From positions 1-30,807 of the forward strand of contig JAEDDH010000030.1 in the NCBI GenBank assembly GCA_016293845.1: DNA of 30,807 nucleotides, given 5' to 3'. This document shows positions 1-7,179 of this stretch, piece after piece. A model generated the notes under the pieces. The model searched no databases. It was not told the origin of the DNA and saw nothing but the letters and a program-made list of their open reading frames with translations. This stretch comes from Bacteroidales bacterium. Its GTDB lineage: Bacteria > Bacteroidota > Bacteroidia > Bacteroidales > UBA3824. A program made the position numbers and the translations under genes. Each line of letters opens with the position of its first letter. The first letter of the stretch is position 1.

Positions 1-3
1 TCG

Positions 4-34
4 CAAAGTTAGCGATTAATTCGGAGATTACAAA
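4..34 (-). promoter_or_regulatory. Promoter for the minus-strand gene left of the window
   Basis: On the minus strand a TTTG (plus 31-34) lies 19 bases before TAACTTTG (plus 4-11), matching the Bacteroidetes sigma-ABfr pattern (TTTG at -33, TAnnTTTG at -7). It points out of the window, so the gene after hisD probably has its own promoter. Confidence 0.55.
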
Positions 35-85
35 ACAGAAATGGTATTTTTTGGGTGGTTCGTTCCGAGGTGGAAACTTACTTAT

Positions 86-144
86 TTAAAAAAATTAAAA
101 CGAATAAAAAAATTCATTTGAATTTGTTTCTATCCGTTTTAATT
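86..144 (-). terminator. Probable terminator after hisD
   Basis: Plus 93-102 (AATTAAAACG) and 135-144 (CGTTTTAATT) are perfect inverted repeats. A smaller AT-rich stem lies inside the loop, and read on the minus strand the stem is followed by a run of T. It is AU-rich, so its strength is uncertain, but it sits 17 bases past the hisD stop and just before a separate promoter. Confidence 0.45.
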
Positions 145-160
145 ATTATTCAAAGAAAAA

Positions 161-1438
161 TTATTTCAACCGCACCGTTACGGCGTTTTTGTGGGCGTCT
201 AATTGTTCGGCGGCGGCCATTGTTTCGATAGCGGGACCGATGGTTTTGATGCCTTGCTCGGTGATGGTTTGGAAGGTGATTTTTTTGGTAAACGAATCCA
301 TATTCAATCCCGAATAGGCTTTGGCTGCTCCGTTGGTGGGCAAGGTGTGGTTGGTGCCTGAGGCATAGTCGCCAGCACTTTCGCAAGCGTAATGACCTAT
401 AAACACGCTGCCGGCATTGGTAACAAGTTCGGCAAGATTGAGCGCGTCGTCGGTAGAGAGAATAAGGTGTTCGGGTGCCCAAAGGTTCGACAAATGCACC
501 GATTTTTGGTTGTTTTCGGTAACAACGGCAAAACTTAGTGCAAAGGCTTTTTCGGCAATTTCGCGGCGTGGAAGTAGTTTCAACTGACGTTCTGCCTCGG
601 CTATTATCTCGTTTTTCTTAGCCTCATCGCTCACAAAGAGTCCTACCTGCGAATCGGTGCCGTGCTCGCATTGCGACAGCAAATCGGCTGCTGCGTATAC
701 GGCGTTGGTGGTGCTGTCGGCTACAACGGCAAGTTCCGACGGACCTGCGGGCATATCTATTGCGGTTTCCGACGAGTTTACCAACTGCTTGGCAACGGTT
801 ACAAAGCGGTTGCCCGGTCCAAAAATTTTCGATACCTTTGGAACTGTTTCCGTGCCGTATGCCATAGCCGCAATTGCCTGTGCGCCACCGATTTTAAAAA
901 TCTTGGTAATTCCCAAAAGTTTGGCGCAGTAGAGAACCACCGAATTGATGTTTCCACCGCTACGGGGAGGCGAACAAAGCACAATCTCTTTGCAGCCAGC
1001 GAGTTTGGCAGGTATGGCAAGCATCAGCACCGTAGAAAACAACGGAGCACTGCCGCCGGGGATATAGATGCCCACCTTTTCGATGCCCACGGTTTTTTGC
1101 CAACAAACTATGCCGTCGGATGTGGGAACTTTATGTATCTCTGTGGGAATCTGACTTTTATGAAATTCCTCTATATTAACCTTGGCAGCGAGGATCGCCT
1201 TTTTGAGGTCTTCGGGCACTTCTTTTTCGGCGTCGATGAGTTCCTGCTCCGTTACCAAAAGATTGTCGGGACAGGAGTTGTCGAATTTCATAGTAAGTTG
1301 GCGCACAGCACGGTCGCCGCCGTTGCGCACCGAATCCAAAACCTGCTGAACCACAGGGATAATGTCGTCGGTTTTGGCTGCGGGACGTTTTGAGCGCAGT
1401 TCAAAATCTTTGTCGGTTGTATATTCTATTGTAAACAT
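161..1438 (-). CDS. hisD: Histidinol dehydrogenase
   Basis: Catalyses the last two steps of histidine synthesis, the NAD-dependent oxidation of histidinol to histidine, as a cytosolic zinc enzyme. The 425-residue length fits the family (about 430). The family block SQCEHG (zinc-ligand Gln and His), the SGDYASGTNHTLPT segment with the ligand Asp, PEHL, and the C-terminal LDAHKNAV with the last ligand His are all visible. I start at MFTIEYTT (1438). A longer frame to 1516 only adds residues that lie inside hisG. The start ATG overlaps the hisG stop by one base (TAATG), so translation is probably coupled. Transcription should depend on the attenuator upstream of hisG. No hisC follows inside the window; a terminator and a new promoter lie downstream. 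Confidence 0.97.
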   Translation of the reverse strand: MFTIEYTTDKDFELRSKRPAAKTDDIIPVVQQVLDSVRNGGDRAVRQLTMKFDNSCPDNLLVTEQELIDAEKEVPEDLKKAILAAKVNIEEFHKSQIPTEIHKVPTSDGIVCWQKTVGIEKVGIYIPGGSAPLFSTVLMLAIPAKLAGCKEIVLCSPPRSGGNINSVVLYCAKLLGITKIFKIGGAQAIAAMAYGTETVPKVSKIFGPGNRFVTVAKQLVNSSETAIDMPAGPSELAVVADSTTNAVYAAADLLSQCEHGTDSQVGLFVSDEAKKNEIIAEAERQLKLLPRREIAEKAFALSFAVVTENNQKSVHLSNLWAPEHLILSTDDALNLAELVTNAGSVFIGHYACESAGDYASGTNHTLPTNGAAKAYSGLNMDSFTKKITFQTITEQGIKTIGPAIETMAAAEQLDAHKNAVTVRLK

Positions 1439-2298
1439 TATAGTATCATTTTTTCGATCGGAACTACTAAAATACCTTGTGCACCCTTGGCTTGCAATTG
1501 GTCGATTATCTCCCAAAACTGATTTTCTTTAACCACGCTGTGCACCGAAACCCATTCGCCGTCGGCAAGGGGAACTACCGAAGGACTCTTCATTCCAGGA
1601 AGAAGCGAGATTATTTCGTCTAAGTTTTTCTTGGGAGCATTCAACAAAATGTATTTATTCGACTTGGCGGCTTTGATGGCGTGAATACGGAAAAGAAGTT
1701 TTTTGATAATTTCCTCTTTTTCAGCGTTGAGATTATCGTTTTTAATCATCACAGCCTCAGAGAATACCATCTGCTCTTTTTCTACCAAGCCGTTGCTGAG
1801 CAATGTGCTGCCGGTGGAAACGATGTCGAAAATGGCGTCGGCAAGACCAATTACAGGACAGATTTCTACCGAACCCGAAATCACGTGAATGTCGGCATTG
1901 ATGTTGTTCTCGTTGAGCACTTTTTTGAGAATGTTGGGATAGGTGGTGGCGATTTTTTTGCCATTGAACCAATTGAGACCAGTGTACTGAGAGTCGCGGG
2001 GAATAGCGAGCGACAGGCGGCATTTGCCAAAACCGAGTTTCTCGATGGTTTCTACTTGCTTGCCAGTTTCCCAAATAACGTTTTCGCCCACAATACCGCA
2101 ATCGGCCACACCATCAGCCACGCATTGAGGAATATCGTCGTCGCGAAGGTAAAGAATGTCAACGGGGAAGTCGGCAGCCGAGGCAAACAAAATACGTGAT
2201 GAGTTGCTCGAAATACTGATTCCGGCTTTTTCAAATAGGTCGATAGATTTGTCGCTCAAACGACCCGATTTCTGAATTGCAATTTTTAATCTTTCCAT
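1438..2298 (-). CDS. hisG: ATP phosphoribosyltransferase, long form
   Basis: First committed step of histidine biosynthesis: ATP plus PRPP gives phosphoribosyl-ATP. The 286 residues match the long, HisZ-independent form. The catalytic periplasmic-binding-like domains show the DGVADCGIVGEN segment and the PRPP-binding loop DIVSTGSTL. The last 75 or so residues (around PSVVPLADGEWVSVHSVV) fit the ACT-like regulatory domain through which histidine inhibits the long form. It is the first gene of a hisG-hisD unit with a one-base stop/start overlap. Thirty-odd bases upstream is an intrinsic terminator preceded by a leader peptide with seven His codons, so expression should fall when charged tRNA-His is plentiful. 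The ATG at 2298 gives MERLKIAIQKSGRL, the usual HisG N-terminus. Confidence 0.97.
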   Translation of the reverse strand: MERLKIAIQKSGRLSDKSIDLFEKAGISISSNSSRILFASAADFPVDILYLRDDDIPQCVADGVADCGIVGENVIWETGKQVETIEKLGFGKCRLSLAIPRDSQYTGLNWFNGKKIATTYPNILKKVLNENNINADIHVISGSVEICPVIGLADAIFDIVSTGSTLLSNGLVEKEQMVFSEAVMIKNDNLNAEKEEIIKKLLFRIHAIKAAKSNKYILLNAPKKNLDEIISLLPGMKSPSVVPLADGEWVSVHSVVKENQFWEIIDQLQAKGAQGILVVPIEKMIL

Positions 2299-2327
2299 TT
2301 TTATGTGTTTTTTTTAATTTATTACCA

Positions 2328-2367
2328 AATAAAAAAGGCCGAACCCCTTGTTGTGCGGTTCGACCTT
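2328..2367 (-). terminator. Attenuator terminator of the his operon
   Basis: On the minus strand AAGGTCGAACC (2367-2357) pairs with GGTTCGGCCTT (2345-2335) over 11 bp with one G-U pair and an 11-base loop, followed by TTTT-A-TTT. It lies between the leader peptide and hisG. A competing antiterminator is possible: TTG-TGTGCG (2410-2402) and CGAC (2399-2396) can pair with CGCACA-A-CAA (2357-2348) and GTCG (2364-2361), which uses the 5' arm and loop of the terminator. Confidence 0.85.
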
Positions 2368-2410
2368 TATATTTTACAAAACAAAAACAACCGATGTCGT
2401 ACGCACACAA

Positions 2411-2470
2411 CTATCTGCCTCCATAATGATGGTGGTGGTGATGGATTGTATGGCACTCGGTGTATTTCAT
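2411..2470 (-). CDS. hisL: His operon leader peptide
   Basis: A 19-residue ORF, MKYTECHTIHHHHHHYGGR, with seven His codons, six of them consecutive. It ends in TAG just before the sequence that can form the antiterminator. Its role would be to sense charged tRNA-His: a ribosome stalled at the His codons leaves 2410-2396 free to pair with the terminator's 5' arm, whereas a ribosome reaching the TAG covers that sequence and lets the terminator form. This is the classical attenuation logic known from enterobacterial his operons. The assignment rests on codon content, position and the alternative pairings. No Shine-Dalgarno site is visible, as is normal in this phylum. Confidence 0.85.
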   Translation of the reverse strand: MKYTECHTIHHHHHHYGGR

Positions 2471-2488
2471 CTTGGTTTGTTTTTACCA

Positions 2489-2497
2489 CAAATATTA
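2489..2497 (-). promoter_or_regulatory. Possible -7 box for the his leader
   Basis: Minus-strand TAATATTTG resembles TAnnTTTG with one extra base and lies 19 bases before the leader-peptide ATG. I see no good TTTG at the expected -33 position, so this is tentative. Confidence 0.35.
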
Positions 2498-2589
2498 CGG
2501 CGCGAAATTAATAATTATTTTTGTAAAACAAGGATATTTTTGTTTTTTTTGTAAAATTTTAAACTTGCTCCTAATAAATATTTAAAACA

Positions 2590-4569
2590 ATGAATAAGAC
2601 AATTTTAACGCTAACCGCCGCCATTGCCCTTACTACAAGCGCAGTGGCAAACGTAAAAATGCCGTCGCTATTTACCGATGGTATGGTTTTGCAACAAAAA
2701 ACCAATGCGCCTGTGTGGGGATTTGCCGACCCGGGCGAAAAAATCACCGTTGCCACCACTTGGGACAACAAAACCGTTTCTACCGAAGCCGCTGCCGATG
2801 GCAAATGGATGGTGAAGGTTTCAACGCCTTGCTACGGCGGACCTTACGCACTCATTATCAACGGCAAAAACACCGTATACATCAACAATGTAATGATTGG
2901 CGAGGTGTGGTTTGCTTCGGGACAAAGCAATATGGAAATGACTATGAGCGGTTTCCCCTACGGAACAATTTTGAACGGTCCTGAGGATATTGCCAACAGC
3001 ACCAACAACGACATCCGCATTTTTATGGCATCGCGCAATACAAGTTTCAAAGAGGAAAGCGAACTCGGCGGCGAATGGAAAACAGCCTCGCCCAAAACCA
3101 CTCCTCAATTTGGCGCCACTTGCTACTATTTTGCAAAAAAACTCAATGCCGAACTTGGTGTGCCTGTGGGCATTATCAATTCGTCGTGGGGTGGCACTCC
3201 CGTTGAAAGTTGGATTCCGCAAGAATACATCAAAAACGTTCCCGAATATAGCCAGATAGTTAAAGATATTGCAGCAAGTTCGCCCATTATCGACAAACGC
3301 AACAATTGGCTTGCTCAAAAACAATCGGTTTCGATGTTTCCCCGTCCCGACCTGGGCGACACCAACCTTGCAAAACCCGATTTCAACGATGCTAAATGGC
3401 ACTCTATGAACGTTCCCACTCTTTGGGAAAACAACAACGAGGTGCGTGCATTCGATGGCATTGTTTGGTTTCGTAAAACTATCAAGATTACCCCCGCAAT
3501 GGCAGGCAAAGAACTCGTGATTTCGCTCGGCGCAATCGACGATGGCGATGAAACATTTTTCAACGGCGAACTCATCGGACACACCAACAACTATCAAGCC
3601 GACCGCATTTACACAGTTCCCGCCGACAAGGTAAAAGCCGGAAAAGCCGTTATCGCCATTCGCGTTACCGACAATCAAGGCGGCGGCGGACTTTATGGTC
3701 AGCCTTCAAAACTCAAATGCTACACCAAGGGCAACGAAAAATCTGCAATTTCGCTCGCTGGCAGTTGGAAATATCTGCCCATAGCCGAACTTTCAAGAGG
3801 AAAACTCTACAAATTTGACATTCCAACGATGGAATTTTTTCAACGTCCGATAAGTCCCACCGATTTGAGCGAAATGACCGCCACCACACTCTACAACGCA
3901 ATGGTAGCACCGTTTGTGGGCTACGCAATGGCTGGCGCAATTTGGTATCAGGGCGAAGCAAACGTGGGTCACGCCGAGGAATATTCGCGCACTTTCCCCC
4001 TTATGGTTAAGGCTTGGAGAGAAAAATGGAATCAGGGCGACTTCCCGTTCTACTATGTTCAGATTGCCCCCTACGACTACGGCACAAACGGACATTCGGA
4101 GGAAATTCGTGAGGCTCAGCGCGTTTCGTTGTCGATCAAAAATTCAGGTATGGCTTCTACCATCGACATTGGCAACAACAAAAACATCCATCCTGCCAAC
4201 AAAGTAGAAGTAGGCAACCGCTTGGCACTCTGGGCATTCAAAAACATCTACGGCAAAGACGTAGTTTGCAGCGGACCTTTATTTAAGAGTCAAGAAATCA
4301 AGGGTAACGCCATTTACCTGAGTTTCGATTATGCCGACGGTCTCAACGCCAAAGGTGGCACTCTCAAAGATTTTCAGATTGCAGGCAAAGACGGCAAATA
4401 CTACCCTGCCACAGCCGTTATCGAAGGCAGCAAGGTAAAAGTTTCGTCCGAAAAAGTAGCCGCTCCCACATCGGTACGCTACCTTTGGAGCGATTGTGTA
4501 GACCAAGCCTCATTGTACAACGGCGCAGGATTACCAGCAAGTTCGTTCCAATCAACCAAAGCGTGGTAA
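2590..4569 (+). CDS. Secreted sialate O-acetylesterase (SASA family)
   Basis: Removes O-acetyl esters from sialic acids, or acetyl groups from other acetylated glycans, outside the cytoplasm, making host glycans accessible to sialidases. Residues 1-20 form a signal peptide (AIALTTSAVA end). GQSNM at 111-115 is the SGNH-type block I with catalytic Ser113, and DIGNNKNIHP near residue 534 supplies the Asp/His side of the active site. The 659-residue length is typical because a galactose-binding-like beta-sandwich (around DDGDETFFNGELIGH, roughly residues 235-380) splits the catalytic domain, as in many Bacteroidetes members. Two TATTTTTG boxes at 2516-2523 and 2535-2542 could be -7 elements. It stands alone: divergent from the his operon and closed by a strong terminator. 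The exact substrate cannot be read from sequence. Confidence 0.92.
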   Translation: MNKTILTLTAAIALTTSAVANVKMPSLFTDGMVLQQKTNAPVWGFADPGEKITVATTWDNKTVSTEAAADGKWMVKVSTPCYGGPYALIINGKNTVYINNVMIGEVWFASGQSNMEMTMSGFPYGTILNGPEDIANSTNNDIRIFMASRNTSFKEESELGGEWKTASPKTTPQFGATCYYFAKKLNAELGVPVGIINSSWGGTPVESWIPQEYIKNVPEYSQIVKDIAASSPIIDKRNNWLAQKQSVSMFPRPDLGDTNLAKPDFNDAKWHSMNVPTLWENNNEVRAFDGIVWFRKTIKITPAMAGKELVISLGAIDDGDETFFNGELIGHTNNYQADRIYTVPADKVKAGKAVIAIRVTDNQGGGGLYGQPSKLKCYTKGNEKSAISLAGSWKYLPIAELSRGKLYKFDIPTMEFFQRPISPTDLSEMTATTLYNAMVAPFVGYAMAGAIWYQGEANVGHAEEYSRTFPLMVKAWREKWNQGDFPFYYVQIAPYDYGTNGHSEEIREAQRVSLSIKNSGMASTIDIGNNKNIHPANKVEVGNRLALWAFKNIYGKDVVCSGPLFKSQEIKGNAIYLSFDYADGLNAKGGTLKDFQIAGKDGKYYPATAVIEGSKVKVSSEKVAAPTSVRYLWSDCVDQASLYNGAGLPASSFQSTKAW

Positions 4570-4618
4570 AATAAGAACACGAATTTGGTGTTTTTTTACT
4601 AATGACATTTATTTTATG

Positions 4619-4649
4619 GACAGAGCGCCCTTGCGCTCTGTCTTTTTTT
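4619..4649 (+). terminator. Intrinsic terminator after the esterase gene
   Basis: GACAGAGCGC (4619-4628) and GCGCTCTGTC (4633-4642) form a perfect 10-bp stem with a CCTT loop, followed by seven T. Confidence 0.95.
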
Positions 4650-4680
4650 GAACAAAAATTAAAATGAATAGAAACGAATA

Positions 4681-4711
4681 TTGAATAATTAGGAAAAATA
4701 CTTTATATTTG
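4681..4711 (+). promoter_or_regulatory. Promoter of the Rpn gene
   Basis: TTG at 4681-4683, a 20-base spacer, and TATATTTG at 4704-4711 match the Bacteroidetes -33/-7 consensus. The ATG follows about 50 bases later. Confidence 0.65.
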
Positions 4712-4760
4712 CAGAAACAAAAATTGGATTCACAATTCCTTAATTCAATATCGCTGCATT

Positions 4761-5705
4761 ATGTCAAAGTACATCAACCCATATACGGATTTTGGCTTTA
4801 AGAAACTCTTCGGTACAGAGCTCAATAAGGACTTGCTGATAAGTTTTCTCAACGCACTATTTGAAAAAAGCCGCGAGATACCCAAGGACGAAATCGAGGA
4901 CATAACTTATCTCAACGCAGAAAAACTCGGACGCTCGGCATCAGAACGCCGTGCCATTTTCGATGTTTACTGCACCACCAAAAGCGGAGCCAAGTTTATT
5001 GTGGAGATGCAGAACGTTTTTCAACAGTTTTTTAAGGACAGAAGCGTCTATTATTCGTCGTTTCCCATCCGCGAAATGGCAAAGAAAGACAGCAAAGATG
5101 AGCATTGGAACTACGAACTACAAAAAGTATACACGGTTGGCATCCTGAATTTTGTATTCAAAGACGAGGACAAAGGCATTGACAACGGCGAATTGAAAAC
5201 TGTCAACGAGTTTACAGACGATGATTTGTTCCATGTGGTAATGCTTACCGACCTTAGCACAGGGAAAGTCTTTTACAAAAAATTGGTTTATCTCTATCTC
5301 GAAATGCCCAAATTCAACAAAACCGAATCCGAACTTGTAACCATGTACGACAAGTGGCTCTTTGTCTTAAAAAATCTTTCTAAACTATTGGAGCGTCCCA
5401 AAGAGTTGCAGGAGCGTGTATTTGAAAAACTTTTCCGCCAAGCCGAAATCGCCATGTTCTCTCCCGAAGAATACACCGACTACGAAGAGAGCCTCCACAA
5501 CCTGTGGGACATCACCAACGCCATGAACGATGCCGAAATGAAAGGCTTTGGCAAAGGCGAACAAAAAGGACGAGAAGAAGGACGAGAAGAAGGACGCCAC
5601 GAAACCCTCCTTGCCCTTGCCCGCCAAATGAAAGCCGACAATATGCCTTTGGATATGATAATCAAATATTCAGGCCTCACCCAAGACGAAATCAACAATC
5701 TTTAA
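4761..5705 (+). CDS. Rpn-family recombination-promoting nuclease / PD-(D/E)XK 'transposase'
   Basis: Belongs to the Rpn (PDDEXK_2) family of DNA endonucleases, annotated as putative transposases and in E. coli linked to recombination and phage defence. The N-terminus YINPYTDFGFKKLFG is the family signature. The nuclease core shows Asp68 in IFDVYC and Glu82-x-Gln84 in IVEMQ. The C-terminus carries a short charged repeat (GREEGREEGR, about residues 270-280) and an amphipathic tail ending GLTQDEINNL. An in-frame ATG at 5523 would give a 60-residue C-terminal product (MNDAEMKGFG start) comparable to the intragenic small antitoxins reported for E. coli Rpn genes; that is inference. Related tails occur at 7009-7152 and 30605-30807. 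It is a single-gene unit with its own promoter. Confidence 0.88.
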   Translation: MSKYINPYTDFGFKKLFGTELNKDLLISFLNALFEKSREIPKDEIEDITYLNAEKLGRSASERRAIFDVYCTTKSGAKFIVEMQNVFQQFFKDRSVYYSSFPIREMAKKDSKDEHWNYELQKVYTVGILNFVFKDEDKGIDNGELKTVNEFTDDDLFHVVMLTDLSTGKVFYKKLVYLYLEMPKFNKTESELVTMYDKWLFVLKNLSKLLERPKELQERVFEKLFRQAEIAMFSPEEYTDYEESLHNLWDITNAMNDAEMKGFGKGEQKGREEGREEGRHETLLALARQMKADNMPLDMIIKYSGLTQDEINNL

Positions 5706-5783
5706 TCTCATAACACATCATCAATCATGACCAATCCTAATATCAAACCAACCCAATGTAAAGTGTGGAGGTAAATAGTAAAA

Positions 5784-5947
5784 TAAAAATTTACCTTTTT
5801 GCTCATATTTTTCTTTATCACAGCCTTTTCATCGCGGAGCATGGCACAGGATAAGGAAGCGTATGTGGTAGTTTCCTCCGATAGCACACGATGACCAAAA
5901 AAGTAATAGAATAGGAGCAGGAGTGCATGGAATTTACCCACAACAAA
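5784..5947 (+). pseudogene. Decayed 5' fragment of a secreted (probably BspA-like) protein
   Basis: From 5787 the plus strand reads KFTFLLIFFFITAFSSRSMAQ, a convincing signal peptide, then DKEAYVVVSSDST. The frame then hits TGA at about 5891, but the next frame continues DDQKSNRIGAGVHGIYPQQ. The expected Met codon is replaced by TAA (5784-5786). SSDST-(gap)-DDQKSNRIG resembles the start of BspA-like leucine-rich repeat surface proteins with a small deletion removing a segment of the LTFYY type. I infer a gene remnant cut off by the terminator at 5948-5991. Nothing else is seen in the 5706-6019 gap. Confidence 0.45.
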
Positions 5948-5991
5948 AAATCTTTACAAACCAACTGAATATAATTGATTTGTAAAGATTT
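5942..5991 (-). terminator. Terminator of the rubrerythrin gene
   Basis: AAATCTTTACAAA (5948-5960) and TTTGTAAAGATTT (5979-5991) are perfect 13-bp inverted repeats with an 18-base loop. On the minus strand the stem ends in TTTTTTG, 29 bases past the rubrerythrin stop. Confidence 0.8.
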
Positions 5992-6019
5992 GAACAAGTT
6001 AAAAAGATTTGTATGATTT

Positions 6020-6598
6020 CTACATAAAGTAACGCTCATAAAGTCCTTTGAAACCGCTACCGTGACGAGCCTCATCCTTAGCCATTTCGTGAACGGAGTC
6101 GTGGATAGCGTCGAGGTTTTCTTTTTTGGCGTTAGATGCAATGCGGTATTTATCTTCGCAAGCACCAGCCTCTGCCATCATACGGTTGTAAACGTTGGTT
6201 TTGGTGTCGGAAAGCACGTCGCCCAATAATTCGGCAAAACGGCTTGCGTGGTCGGCCTCTTCAAAAGCGTAACGTTTAAAAGCCTCAGCAATTTCGGGGT
6301 AACCCTCGCGGTCGGCCTGACGTGCCATAGCAAGGTACATTCCCACCTCGGCACATTCGCCATTGAAGTGAGTTTCAAGGTCTTTGCGCATCTCTTCCGA
6401 AACGCCCTTAGCCTCGCCAACGTGGTGCTCGGTAACAAATTTTATGTTGATTCCACCCTTTTCGCCAGCGGCAGAAGGTGCGGGTTGCTCCAATTCTTTA
6501 AATTTGGCTGCGGGAGCCTTGCATTTTGGGCATTTTTCGGGAGCCTCATCCCCTTCGTGTACATATCCGCACACGGTACAAATCCATTTCTTTGCCAT
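6020..6598 (-). CDS. Reverse rubrerythrin (rubredoxin-first peroxide reductase)
   Basis: A cytosolic non-haem iron protein that reduces hydrogen peroxide to water, protecting anaerobes. The domain order is inverted relative to classical rubrerythrin. Residues 1-36 form a rubredoxin domain with Cys7-x2-Cys10 and Cys23-x2-Cys26 holding one iron. After a Pro/Ala linker (about 37-47) comes a four-helix diiron domain with EEADHASR and DEARHGSGF motifs plus further helix Glu residues. The 192-residue length fits the reverse type. It has its own promoter (6644-6672) and terminator (5942-5991), so it is monocistronic. This gene suggests an anaerobic or microaerophilic host. The start MAKKWICTVCGY at 6598 leaves no room for extra domains. 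Confidence 0.95.
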   Translation of the reverse strand: MAKKWICTVCGYVHEGDEAPEKCPKCKAPAAKFKELEQPAPSAAGEKGGINIKFVTEHHVGEAKGVSEEMRKDLETHFNGECAEVGMYLAMARQADREGYPEIAEAFKRYAFEEADHASRFAELLGDVLSDTKTNVYNRMMAEAGACEDKYRIASNAKKENLDAIHDSVHEMAKDEARHGSGFKGLYERYFM

Positions 6599-6643
6599 AA
6601 TTGTCTTTGTTTTTGATTGTTTGTATTAAAATTTTTATCGGGA

Positions 6644-6672
6644 CAAATATAGGGATTTTTTTGAATATGCAA
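6644..6672 (-). promoter_or_regulatory. Rubrerythrin promoter
   Basis: On the minus strand TTG (plus 6670-6672), an 18-base spacer and TATATTTG (plus 6644-6651) precede the ATG by about 45 bases. Confidence 0.6.
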
Positions 6673-6694
6673 TGATTATTTTTGATATTTTTTT

Positions 6695-6702
6695 TATTTT
6701 TG
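6695..6702 (+). promoter_or_regulatory. Possible -7 box for the nucleotidyltransferase gene
   Basis: TATTTTTG matches TAnnTTTG and lies 26 bases upstream of the ATG at 6729. No clear -33 TTTG is seen at the right spacing. Confidence 0.4.
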
Positions 6703-6728
6703 CAGTTGGAATGTTAAATGATACCATT

Positions 6729-7025
6729 ATGAACGAACAAGAAATACAGCAAAAAGTTTCAGAATACTTTAAAACACAACCAGTTTTGAAAGCTTGGCTG
6801 TTTGGCTCGTTTGCACAAGGCGAAGATAACCTCGGCAGCGATGTGGACATATTGGTAGTTCTTGACCACTCGCAACCCATTGGTTTAAAATATTATGGTA
6901 TGTGGAACGACTTAGAAGAACTTTTAGACCGCAAAGTGGATTGTGTTACAGAAAACTCACTTGCAGATTTTGCCCGTGAAAGTGTAGGACACGATAAAAT
7001 ACTTATTTATGAGAGAGCCGCTTAA
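6729..7025 (+). CDS. MNT-type minimal nucleotidyltransferase
   Basis: A minimal polymerase-beta-fold nucleotidyltransferase of 98 residues. GSFAQGEDNLGSDVD (Gly26-Ser27, Asp38, Asp40) is the GS-x10-DxD active site, with a third acidic residue in KVDCVTE. Such proteins usually act as antitoxins (MntA) that AMPylate a partner HEPN RNase, normally encoded next door. Here no HEPN gene follows; instead a 47-codon ORF resembling an Rpn C-terminal tail overlaps the last 17 bases. I use the ATG at 6729 (MNEQEIQQ). The longer frame from 6672 would add a hydrophobic stretch that overlaps the likely promoter. The missing HEPN partner makes it either an orphan antitoxin or part of an unusual pair. Confidence 0.85.
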   Translation: MNEQEIQQKVSEYFKTQPVLKAWLFGSFAQGEDNLGSDVDILVVLDHSQPIGLKYYGMWNDLEELLDRKVDCVTENSLADFARESVGHDKILIYERAA

Positions 7026-7152
7026 AGACAAAGAATCTGCCGTTCACAAAAAACTTATCCAAACCGCCGAGCGTATGAAAAAACGCGGCTACGACACCGA
7101 AGAAATTTGCAAAATTACAGGTTTGAACCGTGACGAAATAGAAAGATTGTAA
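7009..7152 (+). CDS. Small 47-residue protein resembling a free-standing Rpn C-terminal tail
   Basis: The ATG at 7009 opens a 47-codon frame overlapping the nucleotidyltransferase stop by 17 bases. Its sequence starts MREPLKDKESAVHKK and ends in KITGLNRDEIERL. The last 35 residues align by eye with the tail of the Rpn protein at 4761-5705 (LARQMKADN...SGLTQDEINNL) and with the partial gene at 30605-30807 (TARRMKSKGYD...LSPNEIERL). The nuclease domain is absent. It may be the relic of an Rpn gene whose front was replaced by the MNT gene, or a small functional protein comparable to the short Rpn antitoxins. Overlap in the same direction suggests co-translation with the nucleotidyltransferase. 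Confidence 0.6.
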   Translation: MREPLKDKESAVHKKLIQTAERMKKRGYDTEEICKITGLNRDEIERL

Positions 7153-7160
7153 TACCTTTG
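7153..7160 (+). promoter_or_regulatory. -7 box for the hydrolase/MurF-like pair
   Basis: TACCTTTG matches TAnnTTTG exactly, starts right after the stop of the preceding small ORF, and lies 20 bases before the hydrolase ATG at 7180. Confidence 0.55.
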
Positions 7161-7179
7161 CGCTATAAATTTATTGATT

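Noticed and set aside
4761..5705. Intact insertion sequence encoded by the 'transposase'-annotated gene
   Set aside because: No terminal inverted repeats or target duplications seen around it, and the protein is an Rpn nuclease with its own chromosomal-type promoter.
5708..5941. 77-residue minus-strand ORF between the Rpn and rubrerythrin genes
   Set aside because: The plus strand there reads as a decayed signal-peptide protein, and the ORF has no independent support.
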